A DNA stretch of 47,766 nucleotides from Treponema sp. (GCA_024680155.1 JAILCM010000146.1:1-47766); one strand, 5' to 3'; shown: positions 17,060-25,005, numbered from the stretch's first letter. Translations and numbers: made by a program. The notes: generated from the sequence alone by a model not told the origin.

Positions 17060-17842
17060 TTAGTCTTTAAGAACATCAGCTTCAATTGCCTTTCTTGTAA
17101 CAGGGTCAAGATAAGTAAGAAGCTTCTGAGCCATAATACGAGGGTTTTCACCGGCCTGAATTGCAAGTACACCTTCGATAATCATTTCTTTTGAACGCAT
17201 CTCCTGTGAGTTATGTGCCGCAAGTTTTGTAGAGAACGGTGTAATCAACCAGTTGGCCATCATAGAACCGTACAATGTTGTAATCAACGCAACGGCCATG
17301 TTAGGACCAAGGGATGACTTATCTTCCAAGTTGTTCAACATACCAATAAGACCAAGTACGGTACCCATCATACCAAAACCTGGTGCAAATCCGGCCCAGG
17401 CATTAATAAGACCAATCCAGTCCATATGACGTGCTTCTACCTGGTTCATTTCGTTTTCCATAATTGCACGGATAATATTTCCATCCGTACCATCAACTAC
17501 AAGACGCAAGCCCATTTTCATAAAATCATCTTCCAAATCGTCAAGACCATCTTCCAAAGCAAGAATACCTTCACGACGAGCCTTTTCTGAAAGAGCCTGC
17601 ATATTTATTACAATATTTTTTTCACCAAAATCAGGAACTTTAAACGCTCTCATCATAACTTTGAACATTCCGAGCGCCTTTTTAAGAGGAGCCGCAATAA
17701 ACATTGCAAAATAAGAACCACCGATTGTCATGAATACAGATGGAATATCGATAATTCCACCCAATGTACCACCTGATGTCAATACAGACATGACGATCAT
17801 GGCTGCACCACCGACAATACCAATTATACTTGCTATATCCAT
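17060..17842 (-). CDS. motA: MotA, stator protein
   Basis: This is the ion-channel subunit of the stator. The 260 residues have four hydrophobic helices: two at the start (IIGIVGGAAMIVMSVLTSGG, SVFMTIGGSYFAMFIAA) and two near 150-205 (WAGFAPGFGMMGTVLGLIGML, NMAVALITTLYGSMMANWLI). The large cytoplasmic loop between helices 2 and 3 contains the expected EKARREGILALEDGLDD box. The flbD stop lies one base upstream of the ATG, so the two are probably translationally coupled. The gene is complete with all hallmark residues. Confidence 0.97.
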   Translation of the reverse strand: MDIASIIGIVGGAAMIVMSVLTSGGTLGGIIDIPSVFMTIGGSYFAMFIAAPLKKALGMFKVMMRAFKVPDFGEKNIVINMQALSEKARREGILALEDGLDDLEDDFMKMGLRLVVDGTDGNIIRAIMENEMNQVEARHMDWIGLINAWAGFAPGFGMMGTVLGLIGMLNNLEDKSSLGPNMAVALITTLYGSMMANWLITPFSTKLAAHNSQEMRSKEMIIEGVLAIQAGENPRIMAQKLLTYLDPVTRKAIEADVLKD

Positions 17843-17843
17843 A

Positions 17844-18044
17844 CTACAAGACCTCTTGCTTATCTATACCAATTTGTTTACGGTATTCAATTATTTTTTT
17901 AGTTATATCTTGGGGAGAATTTTTGACAACGATTTTACGCCCCGACAGCAATGTTAATGTCAGGTCAGGATTTGATTCCATACTTTCTATCATGTGCGGA
18001 TTCACCCAATAATTTTTCCCATCTAACCGCGTTACTTCAATCAT
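17844..18044 (-). CDS. flbD: FlbD (SwrD-like) flagellar protein
   Basis: This 66-residue protein belongs to the FlbD family, whose Bacillus member SwrD supports motor torque. The family signature is clear (MIEVTRLDGKNYWVNPHMIE, then LTLLSGRKIVVKNSPQDI). It heads the operon here and is driven by the sigma70-type promoter at 18084-18111. In other treponemes flgE and flgD lie upstream of flbD in the same transcript; here a divergent regulator gene takes that place. A GTGGATG stretch 5-11 nt before the ATG may serve as ribosome-binding site. Confidence 0.94.
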   Translation of the reverse strand: MIEVTRLDGKNYWVNPHMIESMESNPDLTLTLLSGRKIVVKNSPQDITKKIIEYRKQIGIDKQEVL

Positions 18045-18083
18045 TATTCATCCACTTATTATAATGAATTTAAAGTCCTTTTT

Positions 18084-18111
18084 ATTATAACCGATTTTTT
18101 TAATATTTCAA
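18084..18111 (-). promoter_or_regulatory. sigma70-type promoter of the flagellar operon
   Basis: On the minus strand TTGAAA (18111-18106) is followed after 16 bp by a perfect TATAAT (18089-18084). The start codon of flbD lies about 40 nt further on. This suggests the whole flbD-fapA operon is read by the housekeeping sigma factor, as reported for class-early flagellar operons in treponemes. Confidence 0.75.
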
Positions 18112-18211
18112 TAAATATATTTAAATTTTAGTTAATAAATATATCTAAAATCCTATACGATAATTTTACGTTATTACGATTTTTTTTATTTTACTGTTTT
18201 CCCAAGTTGAA

Positions 18212-18217
18212 TATAAT
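18212..18217 (+). promoter_or_regulatory. -10 box of the two-component operon
   Basis: A perfect TATAAT lies 26 nt before the response regulator ATG. The region 17 bp upstream (TTTTAC) is a poor -35, so an activator may be needed; autoregulation by the response regulator would fit but is not shown. AGGA at 18234-18237 is the ribosome-binding site. Confidence 0.5.
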
Positions 18218-18243
18218 ATTAGTATCAAAATACAGGACATATT

Positions 18244-18969
18244 ATGAAAGAAAAAAAACTTACACCTTTTATTTACGTTATTGAAGATGAAGAATCAATT
18301 TCAAAACTTGTATGCATGTATCTGTCCAAATCGGAGATGGAAACAAAAGCATTTATTACAGCTGAGGAAGCACTCGAGGATTTAAAAAATAATGCTCGTC
18401 CGGACCTTATTATTCTAGACTTGAATCTTCCGGGAATGAGTGGTTTTGAATTTCTGGAGCAATATAGAAAAGAATTTGACAAAGCAATTCCAGTAATTAT
18501 CCTTTCTGCACGTGACGCTGATGAAGACATTATAAAAGGACTTGGATTTGGTGCTGATGAATTTGTTACAAAACCATTTTCACCAAGCGTTCTTGTTGCA
18601 CGTGTAAAAGCAAACCTTCGCCGTCAGGTTTTTGCATCTGCTAAAGCTGAAGAATCAATTACTTTTGATGATTACACACTTTTACTCAATAGCTGCGTTC
18701 TTAAAAAAGGCACACACAAGGTTCCTCTTTCTTCAAAAGAATACGAAGTTCTTGAATATCTGCTTAAACACGCAGGCGAAACCCTTTCTCCAGAAAAAAT
18801 TTATTCAGACGTATGGAAAGTTCAATTTGGTGATGTAACAGCAGTTGCAGTATACATTCAAAGATTGCGCAAAAAGATTGAAAGCGGCGAAAAAACGTAC
18901 ATCAAAACTGAATTTGGAAAGGGTTATATTTTTAACAAAGAATGCGTATCGCTTAACAATAGCAAATGA
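18244..18969 (+). CDS. OmpR/PhoB-family response regulator
   Basis: This is a DNA-binding response regulator of 241 residues. The receiver domain has the acidic pair in VIEDEESI, the phospho-acceptor Asp in LIILDLNLPG and the conserved Lys in FVTKPFSP. The C-terminal winged-helix domain begins near residue 135 (LSSKEYEVLEYLLKHAGE, VAVYIQRLRKKIES). Its gene overlaps the kinase gene by 4 bp (ATGA), so the two are a coupled pair. It is divergent from the flagellar operon and could affect it through the shared 200-bp spacer, but no operator was identified. The signal is unknown. Confidence 0.95.
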   Translation: MKEKKLTPFIYVIEDEESISKLVCMYLSKSEMETKAFITAEEALEDLKNNARPDLIILDLNLPGMSGFEFLEQYRKEFDKAIPVIILSARDADEDIIKGLGFGADEFVTKPFSPSVLVARVKANLRRQVFASAKAEESITFDDYTLLLNSCVLKKGTHKVPLSSKEYEVLEYLLKHAGETLSPEKIYSDVWKVQFGDVTAVAVYIQRLRKKIESGEKTYIKTEFGKGYIFNKECVSLNNSK

Positions 18970-20330
18970 CAATAAAGAAACAATTTATACTTCTGGCTGG
19001 GCTTATCATTACAATTCCGGTTCTCTGTGTTCTATATATATGTGTTCATCATTATATTCATTCCCCTTCAAGATTGATTATAAAAGGACCGGATGAAATA
19101 AGTCATCTTGATAAATATAATTTTTCGGCAAATGACAGAGAAGCTATTTCAAGATTAATGAAAAGCATACCACCAAATGTAGATTATCTTCTTATTGACA
19201 ACGATTACAATATCATTTATTCAAAAATTCCAGAACTTCCGGCTTCTACAAAGATTCCGCCGCAATCATTCTGGATTACAATGCGCGACACTTCTGAAAA
19301 TTTTATCTATCAGGCATCTTCTATAAATATTGAAGGTAAAACAATTTATTTAGTTTCTAGAATTCAAAAAGAACCGCCGCATGATAGACCAAGAAAAGAA
19401 GGACCTCAATCTTTTGCACCAGTTCTTATCGAAATTCTGGTTATTGTTGTAGTATTCTGCGTTGCCCTGCTCATTCTTATTTTTTCAAATATTTCAAAAT
19501 CAATTACAGATTTGGAAAACAAGACCCAATCAATTGCAGACGGAAATTTAGAAGAAAAACTTGAAATAAAAGATTTAGCAAGCAACGAAATAACTTCTAT
19601 AACCGAAAGTCTTGAAAAAATGAGAATTTCCTTACTGGAAGCTCAAAATCAAAAGAACAAATTTATTATGGGAATAAGCCACGACTTAAGAACTCCAGTT
19701 GCAATTATAAAAGGTTATACAGAAGCTTTGTCAGATGGCGTTATTACCAAAAAGAAAGAAGTAAAAAACACTTATGAACTGATTATGACTAAGGCTTCGC
19801 AGCTTGAATCAATGATTGATACGCTTATAAACTTTATGAAGCTGAACAACACAGAAATAAGACAGAATTTTGCACCTGAATCTATTACAAAACTGATTAA
19901 AAATTTTGCAAAAGAATGTGAATTTACTGCAAATGTATTTAAACGTGACATAAAATGCGAGATTGATTTGACTGAAGATATTTTAATTCCAATGGATATT
20001 CAGTTTGCAACACGCGCTTTTGAAAATATTTTTAACAATGCACTGCGTTATACAAGAGAAAACGATTCTATTATAATCCGTTCATTGCAAAAAAATAATA
20101 ATATTTATTTTTCAATTGAAGACACAGGAATTGGAATTGATGAAAATGATTTAGAAAACATATTCAATCTTTTCTACCGCGGAACAAACTCTCGGCGGGA
20201 AGCTGGAATGGGAATTGGACTTTCGGTTGTAAAAAATATTGTTGAAACTCACGGCTGGACAATTGATGTAAAATCTAAAAAAGATCAGGGAACCTGTTTT
20301 ACAATTACAATTCCAATCAATAAAAAATAA
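18966..20330 (+). CDS. sensor histidine kinase
   Basis: This is a membrane sensor kinase of 454 residues. Membrane helix 1 is at about 7-28 (LLAGLIITIPVLCVLYICVH). An extracytoplasmic sensor of about 120 residues ends in a Pro/Arg-rich stretch (PPHDRPRKEGPQ), and helix 2 is LIEILVIVVVFCVALLILIF. A HAMP domain is followed by the HisKA box FIMGISHDLRTPVAIIKGYT with the phospho-accepting His. The HATPase has N (NIFNNALRYT), G1 (DTGIGI), F (FYRG) and G2 (GMGIGLSVVK) boxes. It pairs with the upstream regulator by a 4-bp overlap. The sensor domain matched no family I recognise. Confidence 0.95.
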   Translation: MTIKKQFILLAGLIITIPVLCVLYICVHHYIHSPSRLIIKGPDEISHLDKYNFSANDREAISRLMKSIPPNVDYLLIDNDYNIIYSKIPELPASTKIPPQSFWITMRDTSENFIYQASSINIEGKTIYLVSRIQKEPPHDRPRKEGPQSFAPVLIEILVIVVVFCVALLILIFSNISKSITDLENKTQSIADGNLEEKLEIKDLASNEITSITESLEKMRISLLEAQNQKNKFIMGISHDLRTPVAIIKGYTEALSDGVITKKKEVKNTYELIMTKASQLESMIDTLINFMKLNNTEIRQNFAPESITKLIKNFAKECEFTANVFKRDIKCEIDLTEDILIPMDIQFATRAFENIFNNALRYTRENDSIIIRSLQKNNNIYFSIEDTGIGIDENDLENIFNLFYRGTNSRREAGMGIGLSVVKNIVETHGWTIDVKSKKDQGTCFTITIPINKK

Positions 20331-20367
20331 TTTTTTAGCTAAAAATGTCGCGACGTGTACAAACTCT

Positions 20368-21657
20368 TTATAAAAGCTCCAGAAATTTGTTTAAAAATAA
20401 AATTCCTTTTGCATTAAGACTATATCTTGTGTCATTTTTTACACAGCTTTCAGAACCACATGAACAAAGTTCAATTTTTGCAAGACCTTTTTGCTGCCAC
20501 TCTTTAAAAAGATTTTCTACTTTTTGTGGAAATTTGTCAGAAAAACAAGATTCGTATTCATTTTTTGTTATTCCGCTTAATTTACGAAGCCCCATCATAA
20601 AAAATTCAAATTTTGAATCTTCAATATTTACAATTTCTTTTTCACCGGGAACTTCATCAAGAAAAGAGAAAATCATTTCACTCTCAGAAGCTCCATCTCC
20701 CCCGCCAGTTGCAATTCCAGCATAGAAATTTTCTTTTTGCCAAAAATCAATGTACTCCTGCAAATTACGGGAATTGATAAAACGCAGCGCAGTTCCATCA
20801 TTATTATACAAAGTTCCAGTTGCACCGCTTCCACATCCATAATAACTTTTACGCGTCCAATAAGCCATATTATGAATACTTTCTTTACCCGACAAGCAAA
20901 AATTTGAAATTTCGTATTGAGAATAACCTTTTGACTCTAAAAATTCTTTTCCACAAAACCAAAGTTTATCAGAAAAATCAAAATCATAAGGAATTTCGCC
21001 TGAATCAATTTTTTTTCCAAGCGGAGTTTCTTCTTCCACCACTAGCGAATATAAAGAAATGTGAGACGGTTTTATTTTTACTGCAAGTTCGAGTCCATTT
21101 TGTAAAGATTCTTCAGTTTCAAAAGGAAGGCCTGAAATAAAATCAAGCGAAAGTTTTTTATACCAATATTCATAAAAAAGAGAAAGAACTTCCTGATTTT
21201 TTTCTGAGCTTCCCCTTCTTCCTGCAAAATCAAGAACTTTTTGATTCATAGATTGAATTCCGCACGAAATTCTGTTTACGCCGGCAGAATCAAGACAAAA
21301 AAGAAGCTCTTTACTCACATCTTCAGGGTTCACTTCAAAAGTAACTTCGGCATCATTTTTCAAAAAAGGTTTTATCACATTAAAAAGCGTCTGAATCTGC
21401 TGAAATTTTAAAATACTTGGAGTTCCGCCGCCTACATAAACAGATTTTAAAACAGGGGAACAAAAATGGGCTTTTTCGTTAGAATCAGCTCCTTCACTTA
21501 AACGAAATTTAATTTCATTACAAAGAGCAGAAACATACGAATCAGGCACACCTGCAAACTTTTCTTTACAAGGCACACTGTAAAAATCACAATAAGCACA
21601 TTTTGAGACACAATACGGAATATGGATATAAAGATACTCTGCCACGCCCAAATTCAA
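20368..21657 (-). CDS. hemW: HemW-like radical SAM protein
   Basis: This belongs to the radical-SAM HemN/HemW family. The N-terminal C-x3-C-x2-C cluster motif is at Cys16, Cys20 and Cys23 (YCVSKCAYCDFYS). The family continues with VYVGGGTPSIL, VTFEVNPEDVSKELL, RISCGIQSM and SLDFISGLPFETEES. The Cys spacing and absence of an extra N-terminal domain fit HemW, a heme chaperone, better than true oxygen-independent coproporphyrinogen oxidase. The 429-residue length is normal. The start is uncertain: the track uses TTG at 21657, 3 nt after the lepB stop and without a clear Shine-Dalgarno. Older annotation would call it an oxidase; its true role here is inferred. Confidence 0.87.
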   Translation of the reverse strand: MNLGVAEYLYIHIPYCVSKCAYCDFYSVPCKEKFAGVPDSYVSALCNEIKFRLSEGADSNEKAHFCSPVLKSVYVGGGTPSILKFQQIQTLFNVIKPFLKNDAEVTFEVNPEDVSKELLFCLDSAGVNRISCGIQSMNQKVLDFAGRRGSSEKNQEVLSLFYEYWYKKLSLDFISGLPFETEESLQNGLELAVKIKPSHISLYSLVVEEETPLGKKIDSGEIPYDFDFSDKLWFCGKEFLESKGYSQYEISNFCLSGKESIHNMAYWTRKSYYGCGSGATGTLYNNDGTALRFINSRNLQEYIDFWQKENFYAGIATGGGDGASESEMIFSFLDEVPGEKEIVNIEDSKFEFFMMGLRKLSGITKNEYESCFSDKFPQKVENLFKEWQQKGLAKIELCSCGSESCVKNDTRYSLNAKGILFLNKFLELL

Positions 21658-21660
21658 TTT

Positions 21661-22359
21661 TTAATACAGTTTAATTCTGTTGAACGGAAAATAACATACC
21701 ATTGCTTTTGCAGAAATTTCATCTTGCATAACAGGTCCCCACAAACGGGAATCTTCACAAGATTTTCTGTTATCACCAAGAACAAAATATTCGTTTTCTT
21801 TTAATGTAATTTGCGAAAAAGAACCTTGAACGCCAAGAGATGTTTCCCATTCAGAAGGCGGAATATAAAAAAGAACATTGTATTTTTTTTCACAAATTTC
21901 AAATTCAGTCAAAAAATGAGTTTGACCTTCAGGTTTTACATACAAAACATAATCTTTCATATAAATTGTATCACCAGGAAGAGCCAAAACACGACGTAAA
22001 TGTTCGTTAGTTCCCGGATAATATGATTTTTTATTAAAATCTATCTGCTGAGCGGTAAAAAATATACAAATTTTACGTGCAAGACTTTTAAAAAACGGCA
22101 GTTCTTCATCACTTTTCTGACGAACAAGAACAACATCCCCTCTTTGCGGAGTTTTAGAAAGCGGTGTAACCATTATTAAAGATTGTGGTTCAAAATCTGG
22201 TAACATAGCAGAAGAATTATGTCTTACTGGAAAAACTAAAAATTTTAAAATAAGACATACAGCTGCTATACAAACCGCAACGTTCAGAAGAATCAGAAAA
22301 AAATGTTTTTGTTTTTCTTTTTTAAGGGAATACGAATATTGAAAGATTTTTCTGTTCAT
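21661..22359 (-). CDS. lepB: signal peptidase I, catalytic Lys apparently replaced by Arg
   Basis: This is an S26 type I signal peptidase that would cleave signal peptides at the outer face of the inner membrane. One membrane helix (residues about 20-43) precedes the catalytic Ser50 box (SSAMLP). RGDVVLVRQ and the box GDNRKSCEDSRLWGPV are intact. The usual K-R-V-x-G-L-P-G-D box reads LRRVLALPGD, so Arg122 stands where the general-base Lys is expected; the codon CGT differs from both Lys codons at all three bases. At 232 residues it lacks the second N-terminal helix of the E. coli enzyme. A promoter lies at 22382-22410, and AGGTGG lies 10 nt before the ATG. It may be inactive, or use another base. 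Confidence 0.88.
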   Translation of the reverse strand: MNRKIFQYSYSLKKEKQKHFFLILLNVAVCIAAVCLILKFLVFPVRHNSSAMLPDFEPQSLIMVTPLSKTPQRGDVVLVRQKSDEELPFFKSLARKICIFFTAQQIDFNKKSYYPGTNEHLRRVLALPGDTIYMKDYVLYVKPEGQTHFLTEFEICEKKYNVLFYIPPSEWETSLGVQGSFSQITLKENEYFVLGDNRKSCEDSRLWGPVMQDEISAKAMVCYFPFNRIKLY

Positions 22360-22381
22360 TTTTATAAAACCACCTGTATAA

Positions 22382-22410
22382 AAAATATCATAAAGAAAAG
22401 TAACTTACAA
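22382..22410 (-). promoter_or_regulatory. promoter of lepB-hemW
   Basis: On the minus strand TTGTAA (22410-22405), a 17-bp spacer and TATTTT (22387-22382) precede the lepB ATG with a leader of about 16 nt. The leader holds the AGGTGG ribosome-binding site. It is divergent from the smpB promoter. Confidence 0.5.
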
Positions 22411-22446
22411 TAAGAATTAAAGAACAAAACAAACAAATCAAAGAAC

Positions 22447-22475
22447 TTGAAAGGTAAGGAGCGATATTTTATAAT
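22447..22475 (+). promoter_or_regulatory. promoter of smpB with leaderless geometry
   Basis: TTGAAA (22447-22452), a 17-bp spacer and a perfect TATAAT (22470-22475) are followed by only 6 nt (AGAGTT) before the smpB ATG. Transcription would start at or next to the A of ATG. The AAGGAGCG sequence at about 22456 lies in the spacer, so it would not be transcribed. Confidence 0.7.
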
Positions 22476-22481
22476 AGAGTT

Positions 22482-22946
22482 ATGGCTGAAGGAAGAAAAA
22501 TTATTGCAGAAAACAGAAAAGCTCGTTTTGATTATTTTATTGAGGAAACTTATGAATGCGGACTTGCACTCGAAGGTACCGAAGTAAAATCTGTAAAAAA
22601 CGGCAGCATCTCTTTTCCCGACTCTTTTGCCGAAATTCAAAACGGTGAAGTTTGGGTAAAAAATTTCCACATCTCGGAATATGCGTTTTCTTCTATTTTT
22701 AATCATAATCCTGACCGTCCAAAAAAACTGCTTTTAAAACGTGATGAAATAAAACGACTTACTAGAAAAGTTGATGAAAAAGGATATACACTTATACCGA
22801 TTGATTTTTATTTAAAAAATGGTAGAGTAAAGATGACGCTTGGAGTTTGTAAAGGCAAAAAGCAATACGACAAACGTGCTACAATTAAAGACAGAGATAT
22901 TAATCGGGAACTTCAGAGAGAGTTTTCAAAGAATTTGAGAGGATAA
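22482..22946 (+). CDS. smpB: SmpB, tmRNA-binding protein
   Basis: SmpB binds tmRNA and brings it to stalled ribosomes for trans-translation. The 154 residues cover the whole family: IAENRKARFDYFIEETYECG at the start, the core GLALEGTEVKSVKNGSISF, and the conserved basic tail KKQYDKRATIKDRDINRE. The ATG has no Shine-Dalgarno and sits 6 nt after a perfect -10, so the mRNA may be leaderless. The tmRNA gene is not in the window. The next gene starts one base after its stop. Confidence 0.97.
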   Translation: MAEGRKIIAENRKARFDYFIEETYECGLALEGTEVKSVKNGSISFPDSFAEIQNGEVWVKNFHISEYAFSSIFNHNPDRPKKLLLKRDEIKRLTRKVDEKGYTLIPIDFYLKNGRVKMTLGVCKGKKQYDKRATIKDRDINRELQREFSKNLRG

Positions 22947-22947
22947 T

Positions 22948-23805
22948 TTGAGAAATATAAAATTTTGCAAACATACATTATGCATATTTCTCTTTTTTAT
23001 AATCTGTAATTTTGCGTTCGGTCAAAAAACTTCAATTGATTATTACGGAATTAATTCTGACCAGCTTGATTCGAACATTGCAAAAATGACAAGTGATCTT
23101 TATTACACCCAACTTTCGGAACTGAATAATTTTTCTGTAAACGACAAACGGACTTCCGATTCTGTAATTTCAAGAAGCAATTTTTCAAAAGATGCAATTT
23201 CATTTTACGCTTCAGTTTCTCAAGATGAAGTTTCGGGAAAATGGCTTATTACTTACAATGTTATTGATGGCAACGACAATTCGGAATATTCAGACACAAA
23301 AAAATTTGATTCCTACTACAAAATTCTTATGGAACCAAAAACTGAACTCCAGACTTCTCTTAAAAAATTATTTGAAAAATTTTCAGCTGGAACTTCGGTA
23401 AGCAAAAACAATTCTTCTACGCCAGTAACAAAAGGAACTTCTACCGATGAACTTTCCGGAACTTGGGAAGGCGAAGATTCTATTGATAAAATTGTAATTA
23501 TGCGAGGTGGCCGCGGATTTATAATTTTTAACAACGGCGCTTCAATGAATATTTCGGTAAATATAATAAACAGCAGTTCTGGAGCAAAGGTAAAAATTGA
23601 ACAGAAAAGCCGTTCCAACGCATCATTTTTCCCGGAACTTTCACGTCAGGTTGCAATGAAAGAAGCAATAAACGCAGACCCGATTACCTGGGAACTTTCT
23701 TTAACTGACGAAAACACTTTACACGGAATTAAAAACACACTTTTTGAAAGCAATGCAAACGTAAAAAAAGGAAGTGTGGACGTAACCTGGAAGAGGAAGC
23801 TTTAG
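22948..23805 (+). CDS. exported protein of unknown function with a DELxGxWEGxD motif
   Basis: The family is not recognised. The product has 285 residues with a clear signal peptide (CIFLFFIICNFAFGQ, cleavage probably after Gly). It starts at TTG with AGAGG 5-6 nt upstream, inside the smpB 3' end. A helical and beta N-terminal half is followed by a Ser/Thr linker. The C-terminal half begins DELSGTWEGEDSIDKIVIM and looks beta-rich. The same DELxGxWEGxD motif opens the mature exported protein at 44135-45154. It is cotranscribed with smpB. The location is periplasmic or outer surface; no function can be given. Confidence 0.75.
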   Translation: MRNIKFCKHTLCIFLFFIICNFAFGQKTSIDYYGINSDQLDSNIAKMTSDLYYTQLSELNNFSVNDKRTSDSVISRSNFSKDAISFYASVSQDEVSGKWLITYNVIDGNDNSEYSDTKKFDSYYKILMEPKTELQTSLKKLFEKFSAGTSVSKNNSSTPVTKGTSTDELSGTWEGEDSIDKIVIMRGGRGFIIFNNGASMNISVNIINSSSGAKVKIEQKSRSNASFFPELSRQVAMKEAINADPITWELSLTDENTLHGIKNTLFESNANVKKGSVDVTWKRKL

Positions 23806-23816
23806 TCCTACAAAAC

Positions 23817-24380
23817 TTAAATCCTTACACTACCCTGTCGAATAACTTTTATATTTTCACCTTCAAACTCAACAATTGTAGATGGAACTGCATTTTTTTT
23901 GTCGCCGCCAAGAACAATCACACTTGCATCATTTGAAAATTCTTCTAGAATTGCACTTTCTTCATCCAGAACGGGCTGGCCACTGCGGTTAAGACTTGTA
24001 GAATAAACAGGTTCACTAACTTGAGCTAAAATTTGTCTAAGCCATTCATCACCAGGACACCGGAATGCAGTTTTTACGTTTGAATAACGATTATCTTTTA
24101 CAATAATAGTAAGAGGTCCAGGCCAATGCTCCAATAATGTTGAAGGTATTTTTTCATCTGTATAATCAAAAATCTTTTCGGGACAAGAAATCAACTGAAT
24201 AAAAGGCTTAGATTCAGAACGCCCCTTTATTGTACGGATTTTTTTATCACATTCATGTACGGAATCGGCAATACCAGAAAAACCATAAACGGTATCGGTA
24301 GGAATAATTACAACTTCCCCCTTTTTAAGGGCTTCAACAACATTTTTAATAGATTCAGAATCAGATTTGCGGCAAATCAT
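23817..24380 (-). CDS. tsaC: YrdC/Sua5 family threonylcarbamoyl-AMP synthase
   Basis: This enzyme makes threonylcarbamoyl-AMP from threonine, bicarbonate and ATP for the t6A37 modification of ANN-decoding tRNAs. The 187 residues form a single YrdC domain, with KKGEVVIIPTDTVYGFSG near the N-terminus, a KIRTIKGRSESKPFIQLIS box and STSLNRSGQPVLDE. It lacks the Sua5 C-terminal domain, so it is the short TsaC type. Its ATG overlaps the upstream FtsB-like gene by 20 bp and AGGA lies upstream, so coupling is likely. The basic KGRSESKPF segment is the probable nucleotide-binding region. Confidence 0.93.
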   Translation of the reverse strand: MICRKSDSESIKNVVEALKKGEVVIIPTDTVYGFSGIADSVHECDKKIRTIKGRSESKPFIQLISCPEKIFDYTDEKIPSTLLEHWPGPLTIIVKDNRYSNVKTAFRCPGDEWLRQILAQVSEPVYSTSLNRSGQPVLDEESAILEEFSNDASVIVLGGDKKNAVPSTIVEFEGENIKVIRQGSVRI

Positions 24381-24861
24381 ACAAAGGAATTCCTGTTACA
24401 ACGGCCGGACGTTTTTTTGCACCCAGCACAATATTTCCTTTGACAATATCATAAAATAGAAGTAGAGAAAATACCATCAAACTAAAAACAAAAGCTACAA
24501 TTTTACAAATCTTTTCAGAAACAAAAGCCGGTTCCTGATGACGCAAAACTTTTCCCGTATCATACAATGCAGTTTGAGCTGGTTTTAATCCGGTAATTTT
24601 TATTATTTTTTCATCCTGGGCAACATAGCCAAGTTTACGTGCATAAGCGGCAATTACAGCCTTATCATCGCGCAAAGCTGTAAGTTCAAGTTCAAGTTCG
24701 CTGTTTATATTCTGTATATCTGATTTTTGTTTACTTAGAATAACTTTCTGCTCTTCCATAAATTTATAATTCTTTAAACTGTTTACTCCAAAAAGAAGCG
24801 ACATGAGAACATAAATTAAGGTTCCAGAAAATATAACTAAAATATATTTAGCACGTTTCAT
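24361..24861 (-). CDS. FtsB/DivIC-like septum formation protein with extra C-terminal helix
   Basis: This resembles the septum-formation-initiator family. An N-terminal membrane helix (YILVIFSGTLIYVLMSLLFGV) is followed by a coiled coil (about 30-65) and the family hallmark YARKLGYVAQDEKIIKI. The family normally ends soon after; here residues about 130-155 form a second hydrophobic segment (ICKIVAFVFSLMVFSLLLFY), so both ends may be cytoplasmic. At 166 residues it is longer than the usual 90-120. It would act in the FtsQLB-type divisome complex in the periplasm. A GCCGATAA box lies 10 nt upstream of the ATG on its strand, and there is no good Shine-Dalgarno. Confidence 0.72.
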   Translation of the reverse strand: MKRAKYILVIFSGTLIYVLMSLLFGVNSLKNYKFMEEQKVILSKQKSDIQNINSELELELTALRDDKAVIAAYARKLGYVAQDEKIIKITGLKPAQTALYDTGKVLRHQEPAFVSEKICKIVAFVFSLMVFSLLLFYDIVKGNIVLGAKKRPAVVTGIPLYDLPQI

Positions 24862-24871
24862 AATATATTGA

Positions 24872-24972
24872 TTATCGGCAAATAATTTCTGTTTTCTGAA
24901 TTAAAAATGTGTGATATAATAAAAGAAATTAATTAAAAAAAATGTGTTTTTTATAGAAAAAATTGCCGATAA
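24872..24972. promoter_or_regulatory. divergent GCCGATAA boxes forming a 10-bp inverted repeat
   Basis: TTATCGGCAA (24872-24881) and TTGCCGATAA (24963-24972) are perfect inverted copies, 81 bp apart, in the spacer between the FtsB-like and acidic-protein genes. Read outward, each contains GCCGATAA, the consensus -10 of FliA (sigma28) promoters. Neither has a good TAAA -35 at the expected 15-bp distance. They may be FliA -10 elements, or halves of an operator. The minus-strand copy also contains GATAAT, which could be an ordinary -10. Confidence 0.5.
24912..24920 (+). promoter_or_regulatory. extended -10 promoter upstream of the acidic-protein operon
   Basis: TGATATAAT is an extended -10 (TG-n-TATAAT) with no good -35, which is the usual compensation. 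A transcript from here would carry a leader of about 80 nt that includes the GCCGATAA box at 24965-24972. The operon therefore may have two promoters. Confidence 0.5.
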
Positions 24973-25005
24973 ATTTAAAGAGACTATAAAAACTAGGGGA
25001 CTTTT

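Noticed and set aside
20332-20345. TTTTTAGCTAAAAA palindrome after the kinase gene, considered as a terminator
   Set aside because: It has no loop or GC-rich stem; a functional terminator cannot be claimed.
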